A stretch of DNA of 64,000 nucleotides from Stercorarius parasiticus. Taxonomy: Eukaryota > Chordata > Aves > Charadriiformes > Stercorariidae. The stretch's first letter is position 1; each line of letters opens with the position of its first letter. This document shows, in pieces, positions 36,860-48,680 of the stretch. Location of the stretch: positions 620,001-684,000 of the forward strand of contig VWZL01001366.1 in NCBI GenBank assembly GCA_013396915.1, read 5' to 3'. The notes below the pieces were generated by a model, which worked only from the letters and a program-made list of their open reading frames with translations, was not told the DNA's origin and made no database searches. Position numbers and translations under genes: made by a program.

Positions 36860-39800
36860 CCCCCACGCCACTTAGCACTAGCAACATACTTGCTGGAAAT
36901 GCTGGTGAAGAAGTGAACCATCAAGCACAGTTTTTTGGCAGCCTCTTACACAGTCTAACCATATTAATTCTGCTGATTATACCACCTGCAGTATTTACTT
37001 GATGAAATACACACGACCAAAGCTGCTGCACATATCACTCTTCCAAATGCAACGCCCAGGTTTAGTGATTGGCATAGGTCAGACAGCACTGCAGAGGTGG
37101 GGGTTCATTTGCTTAATCGTTCTTCTTCATTTTCTTCAGCCTTACATATATTTTGTGCATAAACAGGCTGCATTATTCTTGTGAAATACTAGCTGAGAAG
37201 TTTATATCCTTTTTTCTTTGTTTACCAGATTGTTTGACCAGATTGGTTCACACAAATTAGTTATGTCTTTGGTTTGTTCAGTGAATGTTAATTTCAATGG
37301 TCTTTCAGTTGACTTTGCATTACCATCTTGTGATTGATCATTAAATTTGCATAGTAACATTTTGGATGCTTGTCTAGATGACAGACTTTGATAACTTTGT
37401 GACCAAAATCATTAAAAAATGAGGTTTTACAATTGAATTATTCAACTTGAAGCTGCTGAACATTTTACACATTGATGACAACAAAACTTTTGGCAGTGTC
37501 ATTAGATTTTCTACTGAGCTGGATATTTTCAGAACTTTCTGATTTTCTCAGATTTTTAAATTTTTCTCAGATTTAAAATGTAATTTAAAAAGTAATTAAA
37601 AATATAAGACAGATTTTTTTTTCTTCAATTTTTAAAAAAGGAAAACAAAATCCCCTATCGTCAAAATTCTGATTCAGGAGGAAAACCATGCTGCTTCATG
37701 CAAACTGTGGTTCATTTACCTGCTGCTGTCTGCCTTCTCTTCTAGGAAGTGCTCACCTCAAACTGTATCTCCCTTCATGCACTATGAACAGGACTTCAGC
37801 AAATGGGAAGACTGAAATATTTGGTAGGAAATAAGAGATAGACAGGGAGTCCAGCACAAGAAGGAAGATGACAAAGACTCAAAAAACCCAGGGCCTGTTA
37901 AAGCAGAATTTTCTAAAATAAATTCAGTATTTAGATTTTAATATTTCCTAAAATGTCAACATTTTAATAATATTCTCTATTGTTTGAGCAGCTCTGAGAG
38001 TGATTAGTTGCATATTTTGGTTTTACAGTCCTGTGACTAGCATTTGGCAAATGAGGTGGTTTAGTTTTAATAGTGTGTATTGATTATACCTCAGACCCGA
38101 AAACAAAATGGAAGATGTAAGTCTATTTGGATATGTATAAATTTCTTGAAACACAGGCTGAGAGACATTGTGCTGTCACACTTCTGTGCTTTCTCTGCAT
38201 TCATTCACATATTGGCAATCTTCAGGTGCTTATTGCTTGGCATTTAAGCCATATCCATGACCTTCCCAGGGTAGCAGAGACTTTCACATCCTGCCTGTCT
38301 ACTGCTTCAATTTATGTTGATACCTGATAACTCTAAAAACACAGTTATATACATGCCCACTGCAGGCTGATGGATACTTGTATCTATTCTTGTACCTATG
38401 AGCAAAATATGAGCTCAGGTGTTCTCTTTGCAGACACTCACAGGATGATAGCTCAAAAACCTGCATGAGTGTAAGCCTTTGTTCTATCACTTGGCATGCC
38501 CCAAAAAAATGGGGTCCTAGCACAGCATAAAACAAACACTTTAAACACAGATATTGCTCCGATGTTTGTCCTGGTGTTTGCTTCTAAGTACATCAGGAAT
38601 TGAATATCTTCTCTCCAAGGTGTGAGAAGTCTTTGACAGAAATTTTGGGTGGAGTCGATTTGCCAGACAGCACCAAGTCATTTTGTTACCAATGCAATCC
38701 CTGTAAGGTCAACATCATATTTAAATAACATTTATGACAGATAGATGAAATACTTATTAGTTGTTTCACAGGATTGAATTATTTTTTACAAGAAAAAAAC
38801 CAAAGTAGTATTATTTGATAATCTATTTTTCTAACATTTTTATGTCTACAAAAACCAGCTCATATGTCAAAGGGATGCTGGATTCATGGTTATTTTACAA
38901 GATTTTAAAATTGCTGGTATTACATACAGGTCTATATAATCTCAATTTCAGGAGATCAAGAGGATGAGTGCTTTTGAAGAGAAGATGGCCCTAAAATTCC
39001 CTTATTTTATTTATTTATATGTGGCTTTTCAAATTGTGTATGAGAGACATGCAGAATTCTTGCTATATTACTTCAAATAAATTTCATAGAATTAAAAAAT
39101 AATTCCTTATTATTCTGAGGTACTAACAAGCTCTGACATATGACTTTTTAAGCTATATTTACCTCAGGATATATCTACCAAAATTCTGGTGAGCGTAACT
39201 GTGATTTTTGAGGTTGTGAATTTGGCAAAAAATTATTTTAAATCCAAATTTTACTTTACCCTATTTAACTGAAGTTGTTTTCCTTTCTTTCCTCCGCTTC
39301 CTCATCTCAATTACATAGTCTTTGCACTCCATTTTTTCAAATCTTTCTCAAGAAATATTCTCAGGTACAATATATATGAACTACACACCTCAGTGGTGGT
39401 GTGATGAAGAGTATTAAATTAGCAAATTAAGGAGGTTGAGAAAATTATTTTTGCTTAGAATTTACTACAGCTTAACACTCTTAGAACCAGGAGAGTGCAT
39501 ATACTTACTTTTTGTGACACCCACGATGCTGGTCTTTACCCTTGCTTCGTCTGAGCAGTGCAGTATGCCTCCTGATTTTGGTACAGAAATAACTGTCAAA
39601 CAAACATTCCTCTTTTGAATTCTGTTGTCATTTGGGGTAAAAATATTTTTTTAGAATATTTTTTTCTGAGACAAGCCAAACAACCATTGGCTTGCTTTTT
39701 GCTACTTGACTGGTGAGGCAAATACTTAAGTATTTAGTAGGAGAGATCTTTGTGACTGGTTTTCCCTTAAAACTTTCAGTGAAATTGATGAGTATCTATT

Positions 39801-42051
39801 TTAATTTCACTGACTTATAAATCAACATTTTAAAAGGACTGGTGATTTTTTTAGCTTTTTAAATGACTTTGATACTTTAAAAGGCACCAGATGTGTCTGA
39901 TCAAAGATGTTCTTACAGAGGGCAACACCAAAAACTTGATAAGGTTAGTTTCATTTATAGGCTTGTATTTCTTCAGAGTGAGCAATATTATGGGCTTTTA
40001 CAGTGAATTTTTTTTAGACAGGAAAAGAAAACTTTTAAAAAGGCCTTGCTCTTTTGTCTTATGAACTTACAGCCAATATAACAGGTGTGTAACAAAAGGC
40101 CGAAGTAAAATGCTGGAAGTGCAACTGGACAGCATATTATACGTAACAATATATATTTATAATCATATTGGAGGACAACCAATGAGTTCATTATACTAAT
40201 TTTATTCTTGTCGAAAAGCAATAGCTTCTTTGATAATAAATTAACACAAGCCCACTACAGTTAAAAAGTAACAGGCTATTTCAGGATTCGCTCTGTTTTT
40301 TCGCCTATTCTACTGTCTTTCATTATTTGAGTCTGTAAGGCATGGGATTAGCAGCAGAATTCCTAAGAAAACCCTTACACTTTATCTACTTAAAGTTTCA
40401 CAATGCTTCATTTTTAAGGAGATTATTTCATATTAGTGGGATAAATATTATTAAAATTTATATTGTCATGAAAATACTTAGTTTCTGCACATGGGGGAAA
40501 TACCTAATCTTAAAATACTGAAAGCTGGTTCTTATGATGGCAGTGGAGCAGAGAGAAGGAGGGAAACTAGTGCTTACGGAGGGTTAAAGGAAACTTCTTG
40601 GATGTTTATATATTCCTGGCCCTGGCCCTGGTAGTATGATTAAGTCAAGTCCCTCATAAGCGGTTCTTCTTTGGAAGAATGTTTAAAATGGAGTTAATTG
40701 GCATACCAATTGCCATGTGATGTCTTGCAGATGATTTTTTTCTTTTAAATTCTGTCCAAATTTGCGTATGTGGGTGAAATAGTTATAGCTAAACCCCGAA
40801 GTATTTCAGTCAAAAAAGAGAATTATTTGCCCTTGAAATTTAGAATAGGAATGCATCACACTACTTATTCACTTCCTCTAGTACATTTCCTCTTAAAATG
40901 ATTGTGCATTTACCTAGTTTTATAGGTAGATCATTAATGTAACGCTCTTAATTTATGCCCCCCATCTCCTCTCCCATTTTGCACCACAAGGTTGTTTAGG
41001 AGAACTATAAAATTGATATGAGGATTGTTTTGAGGTGCTGAGTAAATTCACTTAGAGCAGTCTGTGGGTCCCATTATTCAACTTTGGATAGCACAGCACA
41101 GCTGTCAGTCTTAGGTTTAAGGTCAATGGCTTCTTAATCTGAAGCAAAAAAAACCCAAATAAGACTTATCTCACTCCATTTGTATTGTATTATTTACTCT
41201 CAGCCTGTTCTACTTAACACAGTCGAGGCTAAGTCCTGCTCAGTGACTACAGAATGGTCCCTACTAATAAAAATGGAGGCATTTTTGCTTGGTGAAATGT
41301 GTTCTTTGTTTTTTATGTATTTAGGGAAAAAAAAAATCATCCCTTCTTCGTAGGTACTGCTGTAGCCTCAGTGCCTTCATTTGGTTAGAAAGTGTTTGGA
41401 CGTCAACACGTATAGCTTTATCCCTCCCTGGCAATTCCCACACTGCAGCTGACAACATTTGCAGCACTATCTTGCTGAAAGCCAGAGAAGCCAACCAGTA
41501 TGTTTCCTGATGACCCAGGAAGCCAGGCAGAAAGCGCACACTTTTCACTGTCTGTTCTGACTGATGAATTGATGTGTCCCAGGAGAGTGCGCGTACATAC
41601 ATACTCCTTTGGTTTTGTGGACTTGCTTTCAGTCCTTTGTGCATTACGACTTGTGAATTGAAGCAGGCACTGGCTAGAAATTAGAACTCCACCTCTGTGA
41701 ATCTATCTATAGTTCTATCTAAAATAACAAATTTGAAAAATTCAAAATACTCTGTCATTCTGTTTTCCATCCAAACCACCCGTGGCCTCAAACTGAACTT
41801 CGAAGAACTTCCAGAGGTCCAAGGCAACCTATATAATGGATTTTATTTTTATCTAGAGAAATTAAAGCTGTGTTGATTCCTCCCAGCTCCTAAACAGAGC
41901 AGGAAACAAAAGGAGCATGAGAAAGTGGAAAGAGATATCTGAGGAGAACCTCTCTCCTCCAAAGGGCTCTGGCAGTCCAAACCTCAGAGGCATTGGAGCA
42001 AAACTGCACCCGGATTTTCACTGTCAGACCCTGAACTCAAAGACTTGGACG

Positions 42052-42140
42052 CAGATTTTCAAAAGTACTCGATAATTCTGAAAGTGCTAGAAAGGGCTTG
42101 GATTTCTACAAAGTGCTGAGTGCCATTCCTCTGAAAATCA
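42052..42140. repeat. Ancient amniote palindromic (MITE-like) element
   Basis: The left end CAGATTTTCAAAAGTACTC and the right end AAGTGCTGAGTGCC...CTGAAAATCA are degraded inverted copies of each other: GATTTTCA at left, TGAAAATC at right, with AGTGCT blocks inside. GATTTTCAAAAGTGCTCAGCAC-type palindromic elements are abundant in turtles and crocodilians and survive as relics in birds. The family name cannot be given from sequence alone. Confidence 0.45.
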
Positions 42141-45100
42141 ATTGCCTCTACTGCATTTCAAGCCAGGCATATAAAACACAAGAACTCCAAATCACTAGTT
42201 GGTCTTAAAAAGTCTTGGCTCTGAAGCCTGCCAAGTCAGCACCTTCTTTGCCTACTTGTAAAAGCAGCCAAAGAAAGGAAATAGATGAGCCATCAGCTCT
42301 GAGCATAATTTCTACTGATTCAGTTCTTAGTTCATGAGCTAGCTGGAAGGAAAAAAAGGAAGCATATGAAGAGAATGTTTTAGTTCTCATAAGAAAATTT
42401 CCAAATGCCTTTAAAACAATAAGTAGAGCATTTGTTGGAGGAGTGGTTACCCCTTCTGTACACTTGTGAGGAAGAGGAATTAATTAAATTTTAATTACTA
42501 AATACATAAAACCAGTATATTAATTAAGTGGCTTCCAGTTGCAGTAAATGACGTATCAGCAATTTTTTTTGATATCTTATTTTACTGATGACAGCCAGTA
42601 ATGGGCTTTCAGGCTCAGTGCAGGCTCCAAACACTGGGAGCTGCAGGTTGGGAAAAGCAGCCAAGAAATCTTTTGACATTAAAAAGCAGAGCTCTGTCAC
42701 TAATTATATTAAAAGTCAAGTTTGCAATTGCAAGTAGATAGTCCAGGCAGCAAAGTGAATGTAGTAAAAACCATAACCCAAGACACTGGGGACTGAGACT
42801 CTGTCATAAACCAGGAACACAATCCCAGTCTTCTCTGGACTAAAGCAGGTGCTCCAAATCGAAATCATAGCATCTATCTGAGAGGGGTTTGGTGGAGGAC
42901 TAACTTGCTTAAGCTCACAGTGAGTGTGGAAGTGATACAAGATGGATGCAAAAACCAGAGGAGACTCTTGCCGCTTTATGTGACAGAGCATACCCACCAC
43001 ATTGCATAGGCTAAGATTCCTTAGCTACTCTACTTACTCTGGCCTGCCAGAGGACAGTGGATTTCTCTGGTTATATTATAACTGTAGCTCACAAAAGACT
43101 TGTCTCTCTCTCTCTAACATGTGGTGCAAACACTTTTTAAAGCGTTCATATATATACCTGTCAGAGAAGTTTTCCTTTGGCAAGGAATCTTGCTTTCATT
43201 TTTTCCCTGTACACGCTTTTTTTAATCTGCAACTGAAACGAAACCTGAAAAGGCGTTCCTCAATAAACTCACTAGCTGACATTGAACCCAGAAATCAAGT
43301 AGAAATCTTGTCCAACTGCTCACCATGAGGATTTGGAGTTACACAGGCAGACTATAAGCAAGCTTCTGATTATACAGAAATATGTCTGTTCAATTGCCAC
43401 ACCTCAGCTTGGAGACACACCAGGACATCACAGAGCTCTGTCAACTTCTGCTTGCTCCCGACACTCCAAATAGTTTGAGCTTTCAAACTTTCATTTTGTG
43501 TCCAGTCTGTCAGAGTTACCTGGGAACCCAGTAAGGAGCCATTTCATTTTCTGTGTTTGAGTGCTGACAGCTGGACATTTCTTGAATTTCTTTATTGTCT
43601 CTCCTTGCTGTTTCACCAGAATTTAGGACCACTGGGGAATTCTTCTCCAAAAGTAGAGTCTGGCTGTCTTATGCAGGCATATGGGTCTGCTAAGTAATAC
43701 AGCCTTATTCAGACACTTGGGGATGAAATCCACAGCAGCACAATGACTGATAAGGAGATATCCAATTAAATAAAAAAATAATGCTTGGAAGGAGTATTTA
43801 AACTCCAATTCCATTTGAGGGACATGTGACTTGGAGCTCCTGGGTCATAAATACATCTACAACTGGTGACAGCACTTACAGCGACTACTTTTACAAAATA
43901 TCTTAGTCATTGGCACATTTGTTCCTTTGCCAGAGGTGATCCAGACCAACAGATTTCAGGAGAGTAGTCTGGACCATACCAAAAGAGAAGCTCTATGGGG
44001 TCTCTCTGTCAGTTGTTGCTGTTTATTGATCTGACGTCTATTTTTCATTGCACAGTCAATGAGCTGATTTCAGATTTTCTGGAAACAGAAAAAAAATAAA
44101 GGAATCATAACTGCAGCTCCATGGTTCAAACAGCTTCTAGGATGTGGCATGCAACTGGGTTCTGGCCATCACGACTATGATTGGGTGAGATGTTTTTACT
44201 GAAACAATTGTATTTTGTGAATATTGCCCAGGGATGTCTATAAGATCACAGTAAAATGTAAATTCTGTAATTATCCTTGTTCTTTCAACAGCTTATTTAA
44301 TGATGGTCTCAGTAAATTTTTTGTCTTTCTGCTGAGTGACTGTTTTTTAAAACAATTCAGACCGTGGAACTCTAGACTCACTGACCTAATAGCTTTCTTT
44401 CTCTCTGCTTTCTATAATCTGACATGTGCCAGAAACCTCTCAAGTAAATATAATAGCTAAACTATATAACCATGTTGAAACAGCAAAGCACATTTTGCAT
44501 GGATAGGAAGATCAATTTGTTTCAATGGTAAACAGAATTTTTATTTTTAACTCACAGTCTTGATTTCTTAAAATATAATTTTAGATAGAAAGGGCAACAT
44601 CTTCTGAGCTTTCTGAAAAAAGAATCCAAAAAAGTTTCAAAGCTTCTTCTCCTAAAAGAAGAACAAATGACTCCACATTGGTAGTTTGCATGTAACGAGA
44701 TAAAAAAAAATATAAAAATTTATGAACAAAACCAGTTCTGTCCTCCTAATCTGGATCAAATACATGGGAAAAGTGTTGCAATCAGCTTTCTTAGGGTGCG
44801 GAAACAGGAACACCAATTTAATGACCTGCAGAAACACATGAAAGTAGTAGCATGATGCAATCCAAACTGAAGTGCACCTGCTAATCACTTCTCCAGGACA
44901 GGCTGGGGTCTTCCACAACGTACCCCATGGGCAACCACCTGCTCCATATGACAATGGCCAATCTGCACTTGTCAGCTTGTGTTTGGCTCAGCACCTGTGC
45001 CCAGCATCACCTGCTGGGGCATGTGGCTGTGTATGGGGTCTCAGAACAGCTGGCACAAACCTGAACAGTGGTCACATCCCACATCTACTTCCAGTCATGC

Positions 45101-47654
45101 AACACCTGCAACCACAGTTGAAGGTGTGCCTGTCCTGAGTGAAGAACATGGCTCCTTATGCACCGCTGAGGTTTATCTGTCACTCCAAAAAGTCCACAAG
45201 TCCACAGGCTTTAAAGTAGCCAGTGCCACTGCCAGAGCCACTTCAGAGCTCTCACCCTTCACCTTCACTCAGCATGGCTTTCTGAAGAGCTACAGTAGCC
45301 TGCCAGTGTATCACATCAGACACTGTTTTATCTAGCTTTCATCCTGTAGCTAAAACATTTGCTCAGTAAGAGACTGGCAAGGATATACAGTTATATTGAC
45401 CTCCTGCTTTCCCCTATGCCTTCCAGGAAGATGAAAAATACTCGTGTGGTTCCTGAAAAAAACCCACGATCAAGCACCAAATACGAATTAGACCTTTTTA
45501 TACAAAGTCTTTACATTGCACTTGCAGTAATTTAGCTGTAAATGTCTCAAAGGATTCAACCCGATGGCAGAAGTGAAAGTAAAAGAACTGGGGTAATTGA
45601 TATACCTGCTACTATCTGAATACCTCATGATCAGGCCACACTTTTCTGCTTATTTTTCTGTCATATGAGGGAGGAATAATAAAGCAGAGCTTCTGCTAAC
45701 ACCACAACTCACTAGAAATGAGACTACAATTAGTATGGGAGTCCTCCTCTCCTCAGGGGAAACTGGCTCTGAAAGGAAGTCTGGGAATAGGCCAAAGATA
45801 TGTTAAGGTAATGTATCATGGGAGAAGAAAGTTGATGTCTTTCCAACATATTAATTACCCTATTCTGTCTTATTCAGAAAAGGTGAAGAGACCTGTCCAT
45901 CTCTAATCAATACCATACCTCTCACTGGCTTGAACAGATTTGATTATATTTAGAATTTCTGTATAGAGCTCACACTATCTTTCTTCGGACTGCCCTGAAC
46001 ACCATCCCCTACATCAACAAGCAACAGGTCAATTGAAAGCACAGGGGACGTGATAAACCTCTTCGTCTAGCATGCCTGGCAGGACTCCAGGCGAATCATA
46101 CACTAAATATAATAGTGCTTTGTTCTCAGGAGTCTGTGACCACAAAGCTCCTCGAGGGAGGAAGAACATTATCAGCTTAACAAGCGATGCTTATCTCTGA
46201 TGAGGCTGCTGCTAGAATTTTTGGGTCGCATTTTCAAGTGCTTTTCCTTTCAAATGAAGCACAAAGTATTAAAACACACTTCAAAGAGTTGTTTCCATGC
46301 CTCAGTGTAAACTATGTGCAAATCCTGCTCCTCTTTTCCCGGAATTCCTGTGTTTCTAACCTGGTCCATACCTGGTCCTCACTTGTTTTATTGAGTTGCT
46401 TTATCTTGTCATTGAGACTCAATGGAGAAATCAAATTGAACTGATCACTAAATTCCTCAGAGGAGTTAGTGGTATGAAAGAAACAGTTTTCCAGAAGAGA
46501 GAGCATTTTAAAGAGAAGGTACAAACATTATAACTGCTGGACAAAATGAGATAGAATCAGGGACAGTTTTGTTAATGCTGTGAAAAAAAGCATTGGCTGC
46601 TTTCAGTCCTCCTTTCACTGACAAAGGTATATCGAGGAGTTCACAGAGAAATAGATTTATGAGTTCTCCAACAGGATTGACACTACGCAACTGGTCTGAA
46701 TTTGTAGAGTAGAAGTGGAAGCCACATACTGCAGAGGTGCACATCGGTAGGTGCTTCATTCTCCATTCTTCCTGCCTCCAAGAGGCACGGCAACTCCCGT
46801 GCTTTCCCTGGTGGACTCAGGGGAACTATCAATGAAAACCCAGTGCCTTAGAATTTACTTTCACTGCATTCAACTTGTTTTCTCACTTGTGAAACCTAAG
46901 TCACTGGCACAGGCGAGTGTCCTTCAGGAGGTGGGAGACCCTCAATAACTCCAACCACTTACCTATTTCCTTCTTCAGGGCTGGAAATCATTAGCAGTAT
47001 ATGCAGCTTTGGGCAGTCCAACAGTTTCCGAGTATTCTCTCATGCAGTATACAACACCAAGCATGTCCAATAACCATTGCAACCAATAAGCATTGCAGAT
47101 GAATGGTGGCTTACCCTCAGCATGACCCTGTGGTGGGCATTTTTGTGGTCTGCAACTGCAACTTTATTTCTAGTCGGTGCAAGGAGTTAGGCCTTTGTGG
47201 GTTAGCAGAGGAGAAATAGTGTAAAAAACAGTTGACAACTTACAGGAACCTTCATATATGATTGTTCCAAATTAGTAAGAAAATTGACTTATAACAATTT
47301 AGATAACAATATCCACCTGCTCCCTTGACTATGGTCTATGTCACTATGGAAGGTCATGCTGAGGGTTATGGTAAGCTTCACCATAATCAAAATACATTGT
47401 CTTCGATACATGGAAGTTATAAATGCACTGCTGTTTTTCATAAGTTTCCATGAATCACCAGTAAACCACATTGCACACAGAATGATCTCTTCTCTTCCTT
47501 TCTCAGAGAACGAAGCCAAAATACTTTCTATCATATTCTGGACCTAATATTAACCTCACTTTTTTCAAGTGAATTGTCTGGGTTGTATCAATTCCAGCAT
47601 TTCCCATGTTTGTTATTCATAGTAAGATCCAAACTTCGACACCGACTAAAATGG
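42141..47654. other. Noncoding DNA, no gene seen
   Basis: No supported gene. A homeodomain/CRE-like cluster lies at 42478-42600 (separate entry), and a short (TC)n at 43103-43115. A G+C-richer block at about 44860-45335 carries overlapping plus-strand frames of 88 and 118 codons in different phases; neither resembles a known protein and the block may be an unrecognised repeat. Confidence 0.5.
42478..42600. promoter_or_regulatory. Candidate regulatory element with three TAATTA cores and a CRE-like site
   Basis: TAATTA occurs at 42481-42486, 42492-42497 and 42531-42536, and TGACGTA (CRE-like, ATF/CREB type) at 42549-42555, all within 75 bases. Clustering of such motifs suggests an enhancer or a conserved noncoding element. 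The local A+T richness makes chance clustering plausible. Confidence 0.2.
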
Positions 47655-47659
47655 AAGCT
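47655..47659. repeat. Target-site duplication, left copy (AAGCT)
   Basis: AAGCT immediately precedes the LTR end TGTCG and is repeated exactly after the other LTR end. Five-base duplications are characteristic of class III (ERVL) integrations. Confidence 0.85.
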
Positions 47660-47779
47660 TGTCGTGTGTTGGGCTGGACTGGCCACTAAAACAAATGACA
47701 GATGCTCTCTTACTTCTCTCCCTTCAAGGAGAGAAGGATGAGAGAGACAGACTTATGAGTTGAAAAGAAACTAAGCTAC

Positions 47780-47785
47780 TTTAAT
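47780..47785 (-). terminator. ATTAAA polyadenylation-type signal of the minus-strand LTR
   Basis: On the minus strand ATTAAA lies about 290 bases after the TATA box and 120 before the LTR end, matching the position in the other LTR (about 130 bases before its end). Confidence 0.45.
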
Positions 47786-48069
47786 GAAATATCGATAATA
47801 AAATAATAAGGAAGAAAGAGATAACAATATTAATAAGAAAATAATGAAATATAAACAAAATAAAAAAAAACATATTGAGCTCCCAGGATGATGATCCCAT
47901 CACTAGCAGGCACTGGGAAAGTCCCAGACTGGACTCAGCGACAGGTGGGAACTGGATTCTGGATGTGGATTCAGGAATGTGCGGATCAGGATCAGAGGCA
48001 GAAGAACAGAGAGAGTCCTCCTTGGATGATGGCCATTGAAGAAAGAGGCTGACCCTTTGATCCCTCAGC

Positions 48070-48077
48070 TTTTATAC
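48070..48077 (-). promoter_or_regulatory. TATA box of the minus-strand LTR
   Basis: TATAAAAG on the minus strand, preceded by CATGCTCAG, is the canonical core promoter position of an LTR. It would direct transcription toward lower coordinates. Activity is not implied. Confidence 0.6.
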
Positions 48078-48432
48078 TGAGCATGATGCGGATGGGATGG
48101 AATACCCTGTTGGTCAGTTTTGGGTCACCTGTCCTGTCTGTTCCTCCCCACAGGTGCGACCCCTCTACGCTTTTCCACTTCCTGCCCTCCAATGGGGCAA
48201 ATAACAAAATTAGCTGACCTTGGTTGTTATAGCAATAAGTCTAAGCAAGAGCCTCTCTGCATACCATTCCTTGGCATAAATTATGAACAATCAGGTTTTA
48301 TCACTCTGGAAGCAGACAGTGTCTGAAAAATATGCTGTTAATTTCAGAGAGTTCAGTTAGTTAGAAAAGGCTTATCTGAAAAGTAAAATTACTGAACAGA
48401 AACTTGGTTCTGTTTTACCTCAAACTAGGACA

Positions 48433-48437
48433 AAGCT
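48433..48437. repeat. Target-site duplication, right copy (AAGCT)
   Basis: An exact copy of the five bases at 47655-47659, abutting the LTR end AGGACA. Confidence 0.85.
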
Positions 48438-48462
48438 GGAATCTGAAATCTGAAGCATCCTA

Positions 48463-48666
48463 ATCACAGAATCACAGAATGGTTTGAGTTGAAAAGGACC
48501 TTAAAGACCATCTAGTTCCAACCCCCCTGCCATGGGCAGGGACACATCCCACTAGACCAGGCTGCTCAAAACCTCATCCAACCTGGCCTTGAACACTTCC
48601 AGGGATGGGGTATCCACAGCTTCTCTGGGCAACCTGTTCCAGTGCCTCACCACCCTTACCATAAAG
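48463..48666 (-). mobile_element. CR1 LINE 3' fragment, 5'-truncated, minus strand
   Basis: Read on the plus strand it begins with two ATCACAGA units, the complement of the CR1 (ATTCTGTG)n tail, followed by ATGGTTTGAGTTGAAAAGG, ACCTTAAAGACCATCTAG and CCAACCCCCCTGCCATGGGC. It continues through CCAACCTGGCCTTGAACAC and TTCCAGTGCCTCACCACCC. This is the conserved 3' end of avian CR1 LINEs. Only about 200 bp remain, as expected for 5'-truncated copies; no reverse transcriptase coding part is present. The good match to the general consensus suggests a moderately young insertion. It lies 25 bp from the LTR target duplication and stops at a 16-bp palindrome. Confidence 0.95.
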
Positions 48667-48680
48667 CACTGATCAGTGCT
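48665..48680. repeat. 16-bp perfect palindrome at the CR1 truncation point, with a nearby direct copy
   Basis: AGCACTGATCAGTGCT is its own reverse complement. AGCACTGAT recurs in direct orientation at 48686-48694. The palindrome begins where similarity to the CR1 consensus (ATAAAG) ends. Confidence 0.9.

Larger units (their letters stand above)
29676..42051. other. Noncoding DNA, no gene seen
   Basis: No supported gene. Visible items are a 29-base mirror-symmetric polypyrimidine tract (32149-32177), a C8 run near 33090, a hairpin at 36380-36419, (CAG)4 at 36848-36859 and a local duplication of TTTTCTCAGATTT near 37540-37575. A plus-strand frame near 32815-33004 with a hydrophobic segment is discussed under findings. 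Confidence 0.5.
47660..48432 (-). mobile_element. Solo endogenous retrovirus LTR, avian ERVL-like, minus strand
   Basis: Read on the minus strand the element starts TGTCCTAGTTTGAGG and ends CCCAACACACGACA, giving 4-base inverted ends (TGTC...GACA). It is about 773 bp and is flanked by a perfect AAGCT duplication (47655-47659 and 48433-48437), so both ends are fixed to the base. Inside, in minus-strand order, are a GGGTATTCCATCCCATCC segment, TATAAAAG (48070-48077), a C/T-rich leader, and a long A/T-rich region with the ATTAAA signal (47780-47785). This is the U3-R-U5 order of avian ERVL-type LTRs. The start resembles that of the LTR at 12.75 kb (TGTCCTGGATTGAG), so the two are related subfamilies in opposite orientation. 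No internal viral genes remain, which implies LTR-LTR recombination. A 71-codon minus-strand frame (47992-48207) inside it is not a gene. Confidence 0.88.
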
